Below, one piece after another: positions 8,670-17,626 of a stretch of DNA of 45,180 nt. This DNA comes from Borborobacter arsenicus (lineage in GTDB: Bacteria; Pseudomonadota; Alphaproteobacteria; Rhizobiales; Rhizobiaceae), in the NCBI RefSeq assembly GCF_003934165.1, contig NZ_RKST01000032.1:1-45180 (forward strand), read 5' to 3'. The notes below the pieces were generated by a model. The model did not search any database. It saw only the letters and a list, made by a program, of their open reading frames with translations, and was not told the origin of the DNA. The translations under genes were made by a program, and so were the position numbers. How positions within the stretch are numbered: the stretch's first letter is position 1; the number at the start of each line of letters is the position of its first letter.

Positions 8670-8675
8670 CCGTGG

Positions 8676-8710
8676 CCCGGGCGGCAATTCCGCCGCCCGG
8701 GTTTCTTTTT
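8676..8710 (+). terminator. Strong Rho-independent terminator after the copB block
   Basis: CCCGGGCGGC (8676-8685) and GCCGCCCGGG (8692-8701) form a ten-base perfect GC stem with a six-base loop, followed at once by TTTCTTTTT. It starts seven bases after the stop codon of the propeller gene. Confidence 0.9.
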
Positions 8711-8724
8711 CAAGGAGCACCTCC

Positions 8725-9327
8725 ATGAACACCTTTTCCAGAACTGCTTTTGCAGCCGCGCTGCTGCTTGCCGCCTCTCCGGCCTTTGCCGAAGACGCAC
8801 ACCACCCGGCTCCGGCGGAAACCACGGCCCCGACGGAGCCTGCTCCCCCGCCGTCCGCTCCCGCTCCGGGTGCTGGAGCCGCGATGCCAGGCGGCATGAT
8901 GGGCGGCGACATGATGAAGATGATGCAGGAGATGATGGGCCGCCACGCGGGGATGATGCGAGGCATGATGGCCGACGGGACGGGGATGCAGGACGGCATG
9001 ACGGCGAGGATGATGGCTCCTGAGCATGTCGAGGGGCGGATCGCGTTCCTGCGGGCGGAACTCAAGGTAACGAGCGCGCAGGAACCGCTCTGGGAGGCCG
9101 TGGCCGCTGCCATGCGGGAGAACGCGCGTGCGTCCACGGGAACGATGCGGCAGGAGTCGACTGCCGGGGGACTGTCGGCTTCGCTCGAGCGGCGGGAGCA
9201 GCAGCTGTCGGCCCGTCTTGAAGCGGTGAAGCGATTGAGGACAGCGGTCGAACCCTTCTACGCGTCGCTTGACGAAGCGCAAAAGACGGCTGCCGACACA
9301 CTGCTGATCTCGATGGGAATGATGTAA
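8725..9327 (+). CDS. Met-rich periplasmic Spy/CpxP-like (LTXXQ) protein
   Basis: A 200-residue exported protein. Signal peptide MNTFSRTAFAAALLLAASPAFA, then a Pro/Ala linker, then a Met-rich stretch (about 20 Met between residues 50 and 100, for example GGMMGGDMMKMMQEMMG) that could bind Cu(I). A helical C-terminal half follows with LKVTSAQEPLW and FYASLDEAQKTAADTLL, two segments of the LTXXQ type found in Spy/CpxP chaperones. AAGGAG lies before the ATG at 8725. It starts a new unit just after the terminator. Inferred role: protecting envelope proteins during copper stress, or copper buffering. Confidence 0.8.
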   Translation: MNTFSRTAFAAALLLAASPAFAEDAHHPAPAETTAPTEPAPPPSAPAPGAGAAMPGGMMGGDMMKMMQEMMGRHAGMMRGMMADGTGMQDGMTARMMAPEHVEGRIAFLRAELKVTSAQEPLWEAVAAAMRENARASTGTMRQESTAGGLSASLERREQQLSARLEAVKRLRTAVEPFYASLDEAQKTAADTLLISMGMM

Positions 9328-9336
9328 CGCAAGCCC

Positions 9337-9360
9337 GGGCGCGCGGCAGTCGCGCGCCCT
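9337..9360 (+). terminator. Hairpin, possible weak terminator after the Spy-like gene
   Basis: GGGCGCGCG (9337-9345) pairs perfectly with CGCGCGCCC (9351-9359) around a five-base loop. Only two Ts follow, so termination is probably partial and downstream genes could still be co-transcribed. Confidence 0.5.
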
Positions 9361-9411
9361 TCCAAGCGCGTTTCCCGGATGGGAAAGCATTCAAACGACA
9401 GGAGATTACCG

Positions 9412-9690
9412 ATGACAGCAAACAACCCTGATCGTTCTCAGGATATGCGGCCTGTTGGCCACGCGTGCGGGTTCTGGAGGTCGAGAGCAGGCCTGGTCGC
9501 CTTGGGGTTCCTGCTCATCGGAGCTTCAGTGCTTCTCTTCGAGCACAGGCTCCACGTCCTCGGCTACCTGCCGTTCGTGCTCCTGCTGGCATGTCCGCTG
9601 CTCCATCTGTTCCTGCATCGCGGGCATGGCCACGGCGGGCACCATCGCTCTGCGCCGCCGCCGCGCAATCGCGTCGACACGGGAGCATGA
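9412..9690 (+). CDS. DUF2933-type small membrane protein
   Basis: A 92-residue protein with two hydrophobic helices (LVALGFLLIGASVLLF and YLPFVLLLACPLLHLFLH) and a His-rich tail (HRGHGHGGHH). Small two-helix proteins with an LLxCPLxHLFxH segment belong to the DUF2933 family, often found in copper and heavy-metal loci. GGAG precedes the ATG at 9412. The next gene starts four bases after its stop, so the two are probably co-translated. Function unknown; the His tail suggests metal binding at the membrane. Confidence 0.75.
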   Translation: MTANNPDRSQDMRPVGHACGFWRSRAGLVALGFLLIGASVLLFEHRLHVLGYLPFVLLLACPLLHLFLHRGHGHGGHHRSAPPPRNRVDTGA

Positions 9691-9693
9691 GGC

Positions 9694-10365
9694 ATGGAAG
9701 CGTCTCCTTCCGCTTATGGACTCTGGAGCCTGGTCATCATCAACAGCGCGGTCTTCATTCTTTTCGCCTTCAGCTTCTTAAGGCCGCGGAGCGGCCGCGA
9801 CTGGACGTCTTTCGGCGCCTTCAGCGCTTTCCTCATCGCGCTGTTCGCCGAGATGTACGGCTTCCCGGTCACGATCTACTTGATGTCCGGCTGGCTGCAG
9901 AGTCGTTATCCGGACACGGACTGGTTCGCCCATGATGCCGGACACCTGCTGGAGATGACCCTCGGCTGGCAGGGAAATCCGCATTTCGGGCCGTTCCACC
10001 TCCTCAGCTTTGTCCTCGTCGGCGGAGGCTTCCTGCTGGTTTCGGCCTCCTGGCGGGTGCTGTTCGATGCGCAGAGGAACGGACGTCTCGCGACCGATGG
10101 ACCGTACGGGTACGTCCGCCATCCTCAGTACGTTGGGTTCGTGCTGGTGCTGCTGGGCTTCCTGGTGCAGTGGCCAACGCTGCTGACGCTCGCGATGTTT
10201 CCGGTGCTCGTCGCGATGTATGTGCGGCTTGCCCGGCGCGAGGAGGCCGAGGTGCGCGCCCGCTTTGGGGAGGCCTACGACCGCTACGCCGCCGGGGTCC
10301 CGGCATTCCTGCCCCGATGGGCTAAAGTTCCCGCCACGGGTGGCGGGATGAATAGACGGAGCTGA
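9694..10365 (+). CDS. Isoprenylcysteine carboxyl methyltransferase-like membrane protein
   Basis: A 223-residue membrane protein. The C-terminal half has the SAM-binding signature of the ICMT/PEMT family: GPYGYVRHPQYVGF near residues 139-152, then EEAEVRARFGEAYDRYAAGV. About five hydrophobic segments are visible. Bacteria lack prenylated proteins, so the true methyl acceptor is unknown; such genes recur next to DUF2933 and copper ATPase genes. It begins four bases after the DUF2933 gene and ends five bases before the metallo-hydrolase gene, so it may bridge the copper and metabolic blocks in one transcript. Confidence 0.8.
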   Translation: MEASPSAYGLWSLVIINSAVFILFAFSFLRPRSGRDWTSFGAFSAFLIALFAEMYGFPVTIYLMSGWLQSRYPDTDWFAHDAGHLLEMTLGWQGNPHFGPFHLLSFVLVGGGFLLVSASWRVLFDAQRNGRLATDGPYGYVRHPQYVGFVLVLLGFLVQWPTLLTLAMFPVLVAMYVRLARREEAEVRARFGEAYDRYAAGVPAFLPRWAKVPATGGGMNRRS

Positions 10366-10370
10366 ATTCC

Positions 10371-11735
10371 ATGACCTTGTCGATTTCGTTTCTGGGCGGC
10401 GCAGGCACCGTGACAGGCTCGCGTTTCCTCCTCGAGCACGACGGCCGGCAGGTACTTGTCGACTGCGGCCTCTTCCAGGGCCTCAAGCAGCTGAGGCTCC
10501 GCAACTGGGCTAAGTTCCCCGTCGATCCCGCGAGCATCGACGCAGTCCTGCTGACGCACGCGCATCTCGACCATTCCGGCTACCTGCCCGCGCTGGTGCG
10601 CGATGGCTTCCGGGGGAAGGTCCATGCTTCCAGCGCCACCGTCGAGCTCTGTGAGATTCTCCTGAAAGACAGCGGCTTCCTCCAGGAGAAGGACGCCGAA
10701 TACGCCAACAGGCACGGCTTCTCCAAGCACAAGCCCGCACTCCCGCTCTACACGCTGAAAGATGCCGAGGCTGCCTTGCGGCACCTCCATGCGGTACAGT
10801 TCCACGAGAGGCTTTCCCTGCCCGACGGCCCCGACATCCTGCTCAGGCGCGCGGGGCACATCCTGGGGGCTGCCTCCCTCGAATGCAGCTGGGGCGGCGT
10901 CAGGATCGCCTTCTCCGGAGACCTTGGCCGCTTCGGCGACCCGGTCATGGTGAATCCGGAATCTGTGCCTGAAGCCGACTACGTGGTCGTGGAGTCCACT
11001 TACGGGAACAGGCGTCACGAAAAGCGCGATCCTCAGGACGCGCTGGCGGAGATCGTAAACCGGACGATCGCACGGGGAGGCACCGTCGTAATTCCAGCCT
11101 TCGCCGTCGGTCGCGCGCAGTCTCTGCTCTACCACCTGGAGCGTCTCGTCTCCTCCGGACGCGTGTCCAGGATTCCGGTGTTCCTGGACAGTCCGATGGC
11201 GATCAACGCGACAGAACTGCTGCACCGCCATTCCGGCGACCACAGGCTCACGCCGGACGAATGCGAGCGCGCCTGCGGCATCGCCGAATACGTCCGAGGG
11301 GTCGGGGAATCGAAGGCCCTCACTTCCAACCCGATGCCTAAGGTGATCGTCTCGGCGAGCGGCATGGCGACCGGGGGGCGCGTCCTGCATCACCTGAAAA
11401 GATACGCACCGGAAAGGCGTAACACGATCCTGTTCAGCGGCTTCCAGGCCGCCGGGACTCGGGGCGCCGACATGCTCGATGGGGCGGACCGCATCAAGAT
11501 CCATGGCGAGTACATCCGGGTCCGGGCCGAGGTCGCGAACCTGCCGATGCTGTCCGCCCATGCCGATGCCGACGAGATCATCGCCTGGCTCGGCCGCTTC
11601 CATCGGCCGCCCAGGATGACCTTCATCTCGCACGGTGAGCCCGAGGAGTCAGATGCATTGCGCCGGCGCATAAAGGACGAGCTCGGCTGGGCGTGCCGTG
11701 TCCCCGAACATCTGGAAAAGGCAGTTCTCGAATGA
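10371..11735 (+). CDS. Beta-CASP metallo-beta-lactamase-fold hydrolase, probable RNase
   Basis: A 454-residue cytoplasmic protein with the full pattern of RNA-processing metallo-hydrolases: HAHLDHSG (near residues 60-67), SGDLGR, VVESTYGNRRH, FAVGRAQSLL, SASGMATGGRVLHHL, SAHADADEI and SHGEPEESD. Relatives (CPSF-73/Ysh1-like bacterial proteins) cut RNA using two zinc ions. Its stop overlaps the start of the AMP phosphorylase gene (ATGA), implying coupled translation. In that context it could supply nucleotides from RNA, which is an inference; the substrate has not been shown for this group. Confidence 0.88.
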   Translation: MTLSISFLGGAGTVTGSRFLLEHDGRQVLVDCGLFQGLKQLRLRNWAKFPVDPASIDAVLLTHAHLDHSGYLPALVRDGFRGKVHASSATVELCEILLKDSGFLQEKDAEYANRHGFSKHKPALPLYTLKDAEAALRHLHAVQFHERLSLPDGPDILLRRAGHILGAASLECSWGGVRIAFSGDLGRFGDPVMVNPESVPEADYVVVESTYGNRRHEKRDPQDALAEIVNRTIARGGTVVIPAFAVGRAQSLLYHLERLVSSGRVSRIPVFLDSPMAINATELLHRHSGDHRLTPDECERACGIAEYVRGVGESKALTSNPMPKVIVSASGMATGGRVLHHLKRYAPERRNTILFSGFQAAGTRGADMLDGADRIKIHGEYIRVRAEVANLPMLSAHADADEIIAWLGRFHRPPRMTFISHGEPEESDALRRRIKDELGWACRVPEHLEKAVLE

Positions 11736-13282
11736 CCGGACAGAGCAACTCCGCCGCACAGGCCGCCCCGCGGCAAGGCCATCCGCTGAGAAGCCGCCGC
11801 CTGGGAATCCACACCCAGCACGAAGCGGTGGTGTTCATGCGGACAGACTGCCACGTATGCCGCTCGGAGGGGCTTGCCGCTAACTCCCGCGTGTTGCTTT
11901 CGGCAAACGGCCGGGACGTGATCGCCACGCTCCACCAGGTCTCCTCGGACTTCATCGAAATCGACGAGGCCGGGCTCTCCGAGACCGCGTGGCAGCACCT
12001 GCAGGCAGCCGACGGGGCGGCTGTCTTCGTGCGGCATCCCGATCCGGTCGAATCGTTCGGCAAGGTGAGGGGGAGGATCTTCGGCACCCGGCTCGGCGAC
12101 CGGGATTTCGCGGCCATTCTCGGGGACATCTCCGCAGACCGCTACTCGGACGTGGAGCTGTCGGCCTTCCTCACGGCAACATCCGCGTTTCCCCTCGACG
12201 ACGGCGAAACTTTGGCGCTCACCCGGTCCATGGTCGAAATCGGCGATAGCCTCGACTGGGACGCGTCGCCTGTCGTCGACAAGCACTGCGTCGGGGGGCT
12301 GCCCGGGAACCGCACCACGCCGATCGTCGTGGCGATCGCCGCGGCGCATGGCCTGACGATGCCGAAGACATCCTCCCGGGCCATCACGTCTCCCGCGGGT
12401 ACGGCCGATGCCATGGAGACCCTAGCTCCGGTCGATCTCGACCTCGCGGACATCCGCCGCGTCGTCGAGCGGGAGTTGGGCTGCGTCGTCTGGGGAGGCG
12501 CCGTACGCCTCAGCCCGGCCGACGACATCCTCATCCGCGTCGAGCGCGCCCTCGACATCGATTCCGAGGGGCAGCTCGTCGCATCGGTGATGTCGAAGAA
12601 GATCGCTGCGGGATCGACCCACCTTGTACTGGACATCCCCGTCGGTTCAACGGCGAAGGTCCGGAGCGAGGCGGCCGGCAGGGCGCTCGCGGCGCGCCTG
12701 ACCATGGTCGGCGAAGCCTTCGGGCTGAAGTCGGCGACGATCTTTACCGACGGATCGCAGCCTGTCGGCCGCGGCATCGGCCCGGCACTCGAGGCTATGG
12801 ACGTGCTTGCCGTGCTCCAGCAGGCGGGGCACGCGCCTGCGGACCTGCGGGACCGCGCCTGCACGCTCGCCGGCACGCTCCTGGAACTGGGCGGCCGCGC
12901 AGGGCCTGGCGCAGGCAAGGCGCTCGCCGAAAGCACGATCGCCGACGGCAGGGCATGGGCGAAGTTCCAGCGCATCTGCGAGGCCCAGGGGGGCATGCGG
13001 ATCCCGCCTGTCGCCCGCCAGCGGATGCCCCTCCTGGCTCCGCGTTCGGGTACGCTCCGCTCCATCGACAACCGCCGCATCGCAAGGGTGGCGAAGCTCG
13101 CGGGGGCTCCCGGATCGAAGGCAGCCGGAGTCGAGATGCACGTCAGGCTCGGGGCAGCGCTGGAAGCGGGCGAACCGCTATGCACCGTCTGCTCGGAAAC
13201 GACAGGAGAACTGCAATACGCGCTGGACTACGCACGCGATGTCCTCGCGATCTTCGGAATAGATAAGGAGCCCACGCCATGA
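11732..13282 (+). CDS. AMP phosphorylase / long-form thymidine phosphorylase
   Basis: A 516-residue enzyme. The length and the motif DKHCVGGLPGNRTTPIVV (near residues 186-203) mark the long AMP-phosphorylase-like branch of the nucleoside phosphorylase family II, not the 440-residue DeoA branch. Also visible: TSSRAITSPAGTADAMETL and an N-terminal domain of about 85 residues. Archaeal relatives split AMP with phosphate to adenine and ribose 1,5-bisphosphate; thymidine phosphorylase activity is the alternative. It overlaps by four bases with both neighbours (ATGA at each end), so hydrolase, phosphorylase and PRPP synthetase should be made together. Confidence 0.85.
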   Translation: MTGQSNSAAQAAPRQGHPLRSRRLGIHTQHEAVVFMRTDCHVCRSEGLAANSRVLLSANGRDVIATLHQVSSDFIEIDEAGLSETAWQHLQAADGAAVFVRHPDPVESFGKVRGRIFGTRLGDRDFAAILGDISADRYSDVELSAFLTATSAFPLDDGETLALTRSMVEIGDSLDWDASPVVDKHCVGGLPGNRTTPIVVAIAAAHGLTMPKTSSRAITSPAGTADAMETLAPVDLDLADIRRVVERELGCVVWGGAVRLSPADDILIRVERALDIDSEGQLVASVMSKKIAAGSTHLVLDIPVGSTAKVRSEAAGRALAARLTMVGEAFGLKSATIFTDGSQPVGRGIGPALEAMDVLAVLQQAGHAPADLRDRACTLAGTLLELGGRAGPGAGKALAESTIADGRAWAKFQRICEAQGGMRIPPVARQRMPLLAPRSGTLRSIDNRRIARVAKLAGAPGSKAAGVEMHVRLGAALEAGEPLCTVCSETTGELQYALDYARDVLAIFGIDKEPTP

Positions 13283-14208
13283 CAAGGCCGCTTGTTTTCG
13301 CACTGCCAGGCAACGAGTCCATGGCTGAACGGCTCCGCGCCGCCCTCGGCGGGGAGCGTGGGGCACTGGATACGCGCAACTTCCCGGACAGCGAAACCTA
13401 CCTGAGGTTCGCGACCGATCCCAAGGACAGGGACGTGGTGCTTGTCTGCACGCTCGACCGTCCTGACGACAAGTCCTTGCGGCTCCTGTTCGCCGCGGAT
13501 GCCGCGAGGGACCTTGGTGCCTCTAGCGTGGGCCTCGTGGCTCCCTACCTGGCCTATATGAGGCAGGACCGCCGCTTCCAACCGGGCGAGGCGATCACTT
13601 CACGCACGTTCGCGCGGATAGTCTCCTCGCATGTCGACTGGCTTGTGACCGTCGACCCCCATCTCCATCGCTACGCCAGCCTCGAAGAGGTCTACCCCAT
13701 CCCCGCTAGGGCCGTCCGGTCCGCACCGCTTCTGTCCGACTGGATCAGGGCGAACGTGGACCGCCCGTTGCTGCTCGGACCCGACGTGGAAAGCGAGCAA
13801 TGGGTCTCGGAGGTGGCGGGCGCTATCGGCGCTCCCTATCAGGTGCTGCGGAAGACCAGGTACGGCGACAGGAATGTCGAGGTCGCCGTCCCGGACCTGG
13901 GCGTCTTCGCCGGGCATACGCCAGTCCTCGTGGACGACATCGTGTCTTCCGGCAGGACCATGCTGGAGACGGCATGCCGCCTCCAGCAACAGGGACTGAA
14001 GCGCCCCGTCCTCGTGACCGTGCACGCCCTGTACTCCGACGAGACCTACCGCAACCTCAAGGCAAGCGCCTCGGCCGTGGTCTCGGCTGATTCCGTTGTC
14101 CATCCCTCCAACGTCATCGATCTCTCAAGTATACTCGCCGAAGCCGCCGCACAGGCGATCGGTCCGGCCTACGGCAACAACACAAGCAGGAAAGCCCTCC
14201 CAAAATGA
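13279..14208 (+). CDS. prs: Ribose-phosphate pyrophosphokinase-like protein (PRPP synthetase)
   Basis: A 309-residue cytoplasmic enzyme of the phosphoribosyltransferase fold. Motifs: RNFPDSETYLRF near the N-terminus, YLAYMRQDRRFQPGEAITSR, DPHLHRY (in place of the usual DLHAGQ), and the PRPP loop VLVDDIVSSGRTM. It interconverts ribose 5-phosphate + ATP and PRPP + AMP. The divergent DPHLHRY segment and the location suggest a specialised copy rather than the housekeeping Prs. Start and stop overlap the neighbouring genes by four bases. Running in reverse, it could recover ATP from PRPP and AMP; this is a hypothesis. Confidence 0.87.
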   Translation: MTRPLVFALPGNESMAERLRAALGGERGALDTRNFPDSETYLRFATDPKDRDVVLVCTLDRPDDKSLRLLFAADAARDLGASSVGLVAPYLAYMRQDRRFQPGEAITSRTFARIVSSHVDWLVTVDPHLHRYASLEEVYPIPARAVRSAPLLSDWIRANVDRPLLLGPDVESEQWVSEVAGAIGAPYQVLRKTRYGDRNVEVAVPDLGVFAGHTPVLVDDIVSSGRTMLETACRLQQQGLKRPVLVTVHALYSDETYRNLKASASAVVSADSVVHPSNVIDLSSILAEAAAQAIGPAYGNNTSRKALPK

Positions 14209-14666
14209 CCAACCACAGCAAATCCCTCCTCGCGGCCCTAGCAATGGTCCTGTCTTCCACGGCTGCGGGAGCAGCGGCGGGAGAGTCCATCGCCGTGTAC
14301 AAAACCCCTTGGTGCGGCTGTTGTCACGCCTGGGCAGAGGCGGTCGGAAAGGCTGGGTATCAAGTGAAGACGGTCGATCTTGAAGACCTTTCGCAGATTC
14401 GCAAGCAGGCCGGCGTTCCCACCGAAATGGAAGGCTGCCACGTCGCAGCCATCGAAGGGTACTTCCTCGAGGGCCACGTCCCTCTCGAAGCGATCGAGAA
14501 GCTTCTTGCCGAGCGCCCGGCCATCAGTGGCCTAGCTGTACCAGGGATGCCCCAGGGATCGCTTGGAATGGGAGAGGATCCTGCGGCGACCTATCAGGTC
14601 TATGCCGTTGCGCGCGATGCCTCTGGACCTGCCGCCGTATACTACGAAGCGGGAAGCAGGCGGTAA
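14205..14666 (+). CDS. DUF411 metal-binding protein, exported
   Basis: A 153-residue protein with a signal peptide (about 1-26, ALAMVLSSTAAGAAAG), then VYKTPWCGCCHAWAE with the CXCC motif of DUF411. EGCHVAAIEGYFLEGHVP and GLAVPGMPQGSLGMG are further family signatures with Cys, His and Met ligands. Family members bind copper in the periplasm. Its ATG overlaps the prs stop codon (ATGA), so a periplasmic copper protein is translationally coupled to nucleotide enzymes. A second DUF411 gene is at 28103-28546, and the two differ clearly in sequence. Confidence 0.87.
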   Translation: MTNHSKSLLAALAMVLSSTAAGAAAGESIAVYKTPWCGCCHAWAEAVGKAGYQVKTVDLEDLSQIRKQAGVPTEMEGCHVAAIEGYFLEGHVPLEAIEKLLAERPAISGLAVPGMPQGSLGMGEDPAATYQVYAVARDASGPAAVYYEAGSRR

Positions 14667-14683
14667 AAAGCCGGAGCAGGACG

Positions 14684-15232
14684 ATGCCGCAGTTCGCGTA
14701 TTCCGCCGAGGCCACGGTTCGCGTCGACGCTCCGGCCGAGGCGTTGTTCGGGTACCTGGACAACCATGGGAACCTATCCGCACACATGGATCAGCCATCC
14801 TGGGCCATGATGGGGGCCAGGATGGAAGTCCACATGGACGCGAGCGGAACCCGATCGGTCGGCTCGAAGTTCGGGTTCACGGGAAGCTTCCTGGGAATGC
14901 CGTTGGCTGTCGACGAGATCATCACTGAACGCAAACCGCCATTCCTGAAGACCTGGACGACGATCGGCGAGCCGAGGCTCTGGGTGATCGGGCGCTACAG
15001 GATGGGATTGAGGATAGCTCCCCGATCCGGGTCGTCGCTGCTGACCGTGTTCATCGGCTACGACCTGCCGCAAGGCTTCGGAACGCGCATGCTCGGCTGG
15101 CTACTGGGCGGCATCTACGCCAGATGGTGCACCCGGCGCATGGCGGGCGACGCCGCGCGGCATTTTCGCAAAGCGACCATCGATGCCGGGACGCAAGCGC
15201 CCGGCCGACAATCAGGAGGAGAACAACAATGA
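14684..15232 (+). CDS. SRPBCC-fold (START/Bet v1-like) protein
   Basis: A 182-residue cytoplasmic protein. The pattern [21 protein letters not shown]...[21 protein letters not shown]...[12 protein letters not shown] fits the SRPBCC hydrophobic-ligand fold. No catalytic residues can be assigned. AGCAGG lies before the ATG. Its last codons overlap the phosphoketolase start, whose ribosome binding site AGGAGGAG lies inside this gene. Role in the block is unknown; binding of a lipid or aromatic ligand is possible. Confidence 0.7.
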   Translation: MPQFAYSAEATVRVDAPAEALFGYLDNHGNLSAHMDQPSWAMMGARMEVHMDASGTRSVGSKFGFTGSFLGMPLAVDEIITERKPPFLKTWTTIGEPRLWVIGRYRMGLRIAPRSGSSLLTVFIGYDLPQGFGTRMLGWLLGGIYARWCTRRMAGDAARHFRKATIDAGTQAPGRQSGGEQQ

Positions 15233-17619
15233 CCGGCAAGCAGCAGACGGTTCAAGGGACGCTTTCCGCCGAAGAGCTTATGGCGATCCACGCCTACTGG
15301 CGAGCCGCCAACTATCTTACAGTCGGGCAGATCTACCTGCTCGACAACCCGCTCCTGCGCGAGCCTCTGAGGCTGGAACATATCAAACCCCGGCTCCTGG
15401 GTCATTGGGGGACCTCGCCGGGACTCAACTTCGTCTACGCCCATCTGAACAGGCTTATCCGGCTGCGCGACGCGAACATGATCTATGTCTGCGGACCGGG
15501 GCATGGCGGCCCCGCGATGGTCGCCAACACCTACCTCGAGGGTACCTACAGCGAGCTCAATCCCGACATTTCCCGGGACGAGGCAGGCTTGCGGAAGCTC
15601 TTCCGCCAGTTTTCGTTTCCAGGAGGCATTCCCAGCCATGCCGCGCCCGAGGTTCCGGGGTCGATCAACGAGGGTGGTGAACTCGGGTATTCCCTGTCGC
15701 ACGCCTACGGTGCCGCCTTCGATAATCCTGACCTGATCGTCGCCTGCGTGATCGGCGACGGCGAGGCAGAGACCGGGCCGCTTGCCGCGGCCTGGCACTC
15801 GAACAAGTTCCTGAACCCCGCGCATGACGGTGCCGTGCTGCCCATCCTTCACCTCAACGGGTACAAGATCGCCAATCCCACCGTGCTCGACCGCATCCCG
15901 CCGGAGGAACTGCGCTCGCTCTTGATCGGCTACGGGCACGAACCGCTGTTCGTGGAAGGGGATGACCCGTCGGAGATGCACGAGCGGATGGCATCGGTGC
16001 TGGAGGAGGCTTTCGGGAAAATCCGAGAGATCCAAGAACACGCCCGTGCAGGGAGTGGAGGGAAAAAACGCCCCCGATGGCCGATGATCGTCCTGCGGAG
16101 CCCGAAAGGCTGGACCGGGCCGAAAGAGGTCGATGGCTTGAAGACCGAAGGTTTCTGGCGTTCTCATCAAGTGCCGCTCTCGGGCCTCGCCGGGAACGCG
16201 GAGCACCTCAGGATGCTCGAGGATTGGCTTGGGAGCTATCGCCCCGAAGAACTGTTCGGCGAGGACGGCAGCCCCGTCCCGGAGGTCCTCTCCGCAACGC
16301 CAGCCGGGTCCCGGCGCATGAGCGCCAATCCCCATGCGAACGGGGGAATGCTCCGCAAGAGCCTGGACATGCCCGGGCTCGCTCCGCATGCTGTCCAGGT
16401 CAGCCGCCCCGGCGAGAGGAAGGCCGAAGCCACGAGGGTGATGGGCGGCTTCCTTCGCGAAGTGATGCGTTTGAACGGAGCCCACCGCAACTTCCGTCTC
16501 GTCGGCCCCGACGAGACAGCATCTAACAGGCTCCAGGACGTCTTCGAGGTGGCGGGGCGCGCCTGGATGGAGCAGGTCCTTCCGGAAGACACGGATCTTG
16601 GCCCCGATGGCCGGGTGTTGGAAATTCTTTCGGAACATACCTGCCAGGGCTGGCTCGAAGGCTATCTGCTCACCGGACGGCACGGCCTGTTCTCCTGCTA
16701 CGAGGCCTTCATCCACATCGTGGATTCAATGTTCAACCAGCATGCAAAATGGCTGGACGCGAGCCGCGACATCCCATGGCGGCATCCCGTCTCGTCTCTC
16801 AACTACCTGCTGACGAGCCATGTGTGGCAGCAGGACCACAACGGTTTCAGCCACCAGGATCCCGGGTTCGTCGATGTCGCCCTGAACAAGAAGGCCGACA
16901 TCGTGCGCGTCTACTTCCCGCCGGACGCGAACACGCTGCTGTGCGTTACAGACCATGTCCTCAGGACCTGGGACCGCATCAACATCATCGTGGCCGGAAA
17001 GGCACCCTCCTGGCAGTGGTTGTCCATGGACCAGGCGAGGGCGCACTGCGAGGTTGGGATCGGCATCTGGGACTGGGCTTCCAGCAAGGGACCGAGCGAC
17101 CCGGACGTGGTGATGGCATGCGCCGGAGATGTCCCCACGGTAGAGACCCTCGCTGCTGTGCAGATCCTGAGGGAGCACATGCCGGATCTCAATGTAAGGG
17201 TCGTCAACGTGGTCGACCTGATGACCCTGCAGCCACGGGAGGTCCATCCGCATGGCCTGTCCGACCGCGAGTTCGACGGGCTGTTCACGGCCGACAAGCC
17301 CGTCATTTTCGCCTATCACGGCTACCCGTGGACGATCCACAGGCTGACATACCGAAGGAGGAACCACGCCAACTTCCACGTCCGGGGCTTCAACGAAGAA
17401 GGCACGACGACCACGCCCTTCGACATGACCGTGTTGAACGGGCTGGACCGATACCACCTGGTGCAGAGCGTGATTGAGCGCACGCCAAAGGTGGAATCAA
17501 CCGGCTTCCGGCTGAAACAGCTGATGGAAACCAAGCTGCTTGATCATTACGGTTACGTTCGGGCTCATGGGCAGGATTTGTCGGAAATCCGCGATTGGAA
17601 GTGGAACGCGCTGGTTTGA
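15229..17619 (+). CDS. xfp: Phosphoketolase
   Basis: A 796-residue thiamine-diphosphate enzyme, the usual length. It cleaves xylulose 5-phosphate (or fructose 6-phosphate) with phosphate to acetyl phosphate plus glyceraldehyde 3-phosphate (or erythrose 4-phosphate). Signatures: [25 protein letters not shown], the ThDP motif [19 protein letters not shown] and [11 protein letters not shown]. The ATG at 15229 is set by AGGAGGAG; it overlaps the previous stop. Acetate kinase follows after seven bases, giving a complete route from pentose phosphate to acetate and ATP. Confidence 0.95.
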   Translation: MTGKQQTVQGTLSAEELMAIHAYWRAANYLTVGQIYLLDNPLLREPLRLEHIKPRLLGHWGTSPGLNFVYAHLNRLIRLRDANMIYVCGPGHGGPAMVANTYLEGTYSELNPDISRDEAGLRKLFRQFSFPGGIPSHAAPEVPGSINEGGELGYSLSHAYGAAFDNPDLIVACVIGDGEAETGPLAAAWHSNKFLNPAHDGAVLPILHLNGYKIANPTVLDRIPPEELRSLLIGYGHEPLFVEGDDPSEMHERMASVLEEAFGKIREIQEHARAGSGGKKRPRWPMIVLRSPKGWTGPKEVDGLKTEGFWRSHQVPLSGLAGNAEHLRMLEDWLGSYRPEELFGEDGSPVPEVLSATPAGSRRMSANPHANGGMLRKSLDMPGLAPHAVQVSRPGERKAEATRVMGGFLREVMRLNGAHRNFRLVGPDETASNRLQDVFEVAGRAWMEQVLPEDTDLGPDGRVLEILSEHTCQGWLEGYLLTGRHGLFSCYEAFIHIVDSMFNQHAKWLDASRDIPWRHPVSSLNYLLTSHVWQQDHNGFSHQDPGFVDVALNKKADIVRVYFPPDANTLLCVTDHVLRTWDRINIIVAGKAPSWQWLSMDQARAHCEVGIGIWDWASSKGPSDPDVVMACAGDVPTVETLAAVQILREHMPDLNVRVVNVVDLMTLQPREVHPHGLSDREFDGLFTADKPVIFAYHGYPWTIHRLTYRRRNHANFHVRGFNEEGTTTTPFDMTVLNGLDRYHLVQSVIERTPKVESTGFRLKQLMETKLLDHYGYVRAHGQDLSEIRDWKWNALV

Positions 17620-17626
17620 TGACACG

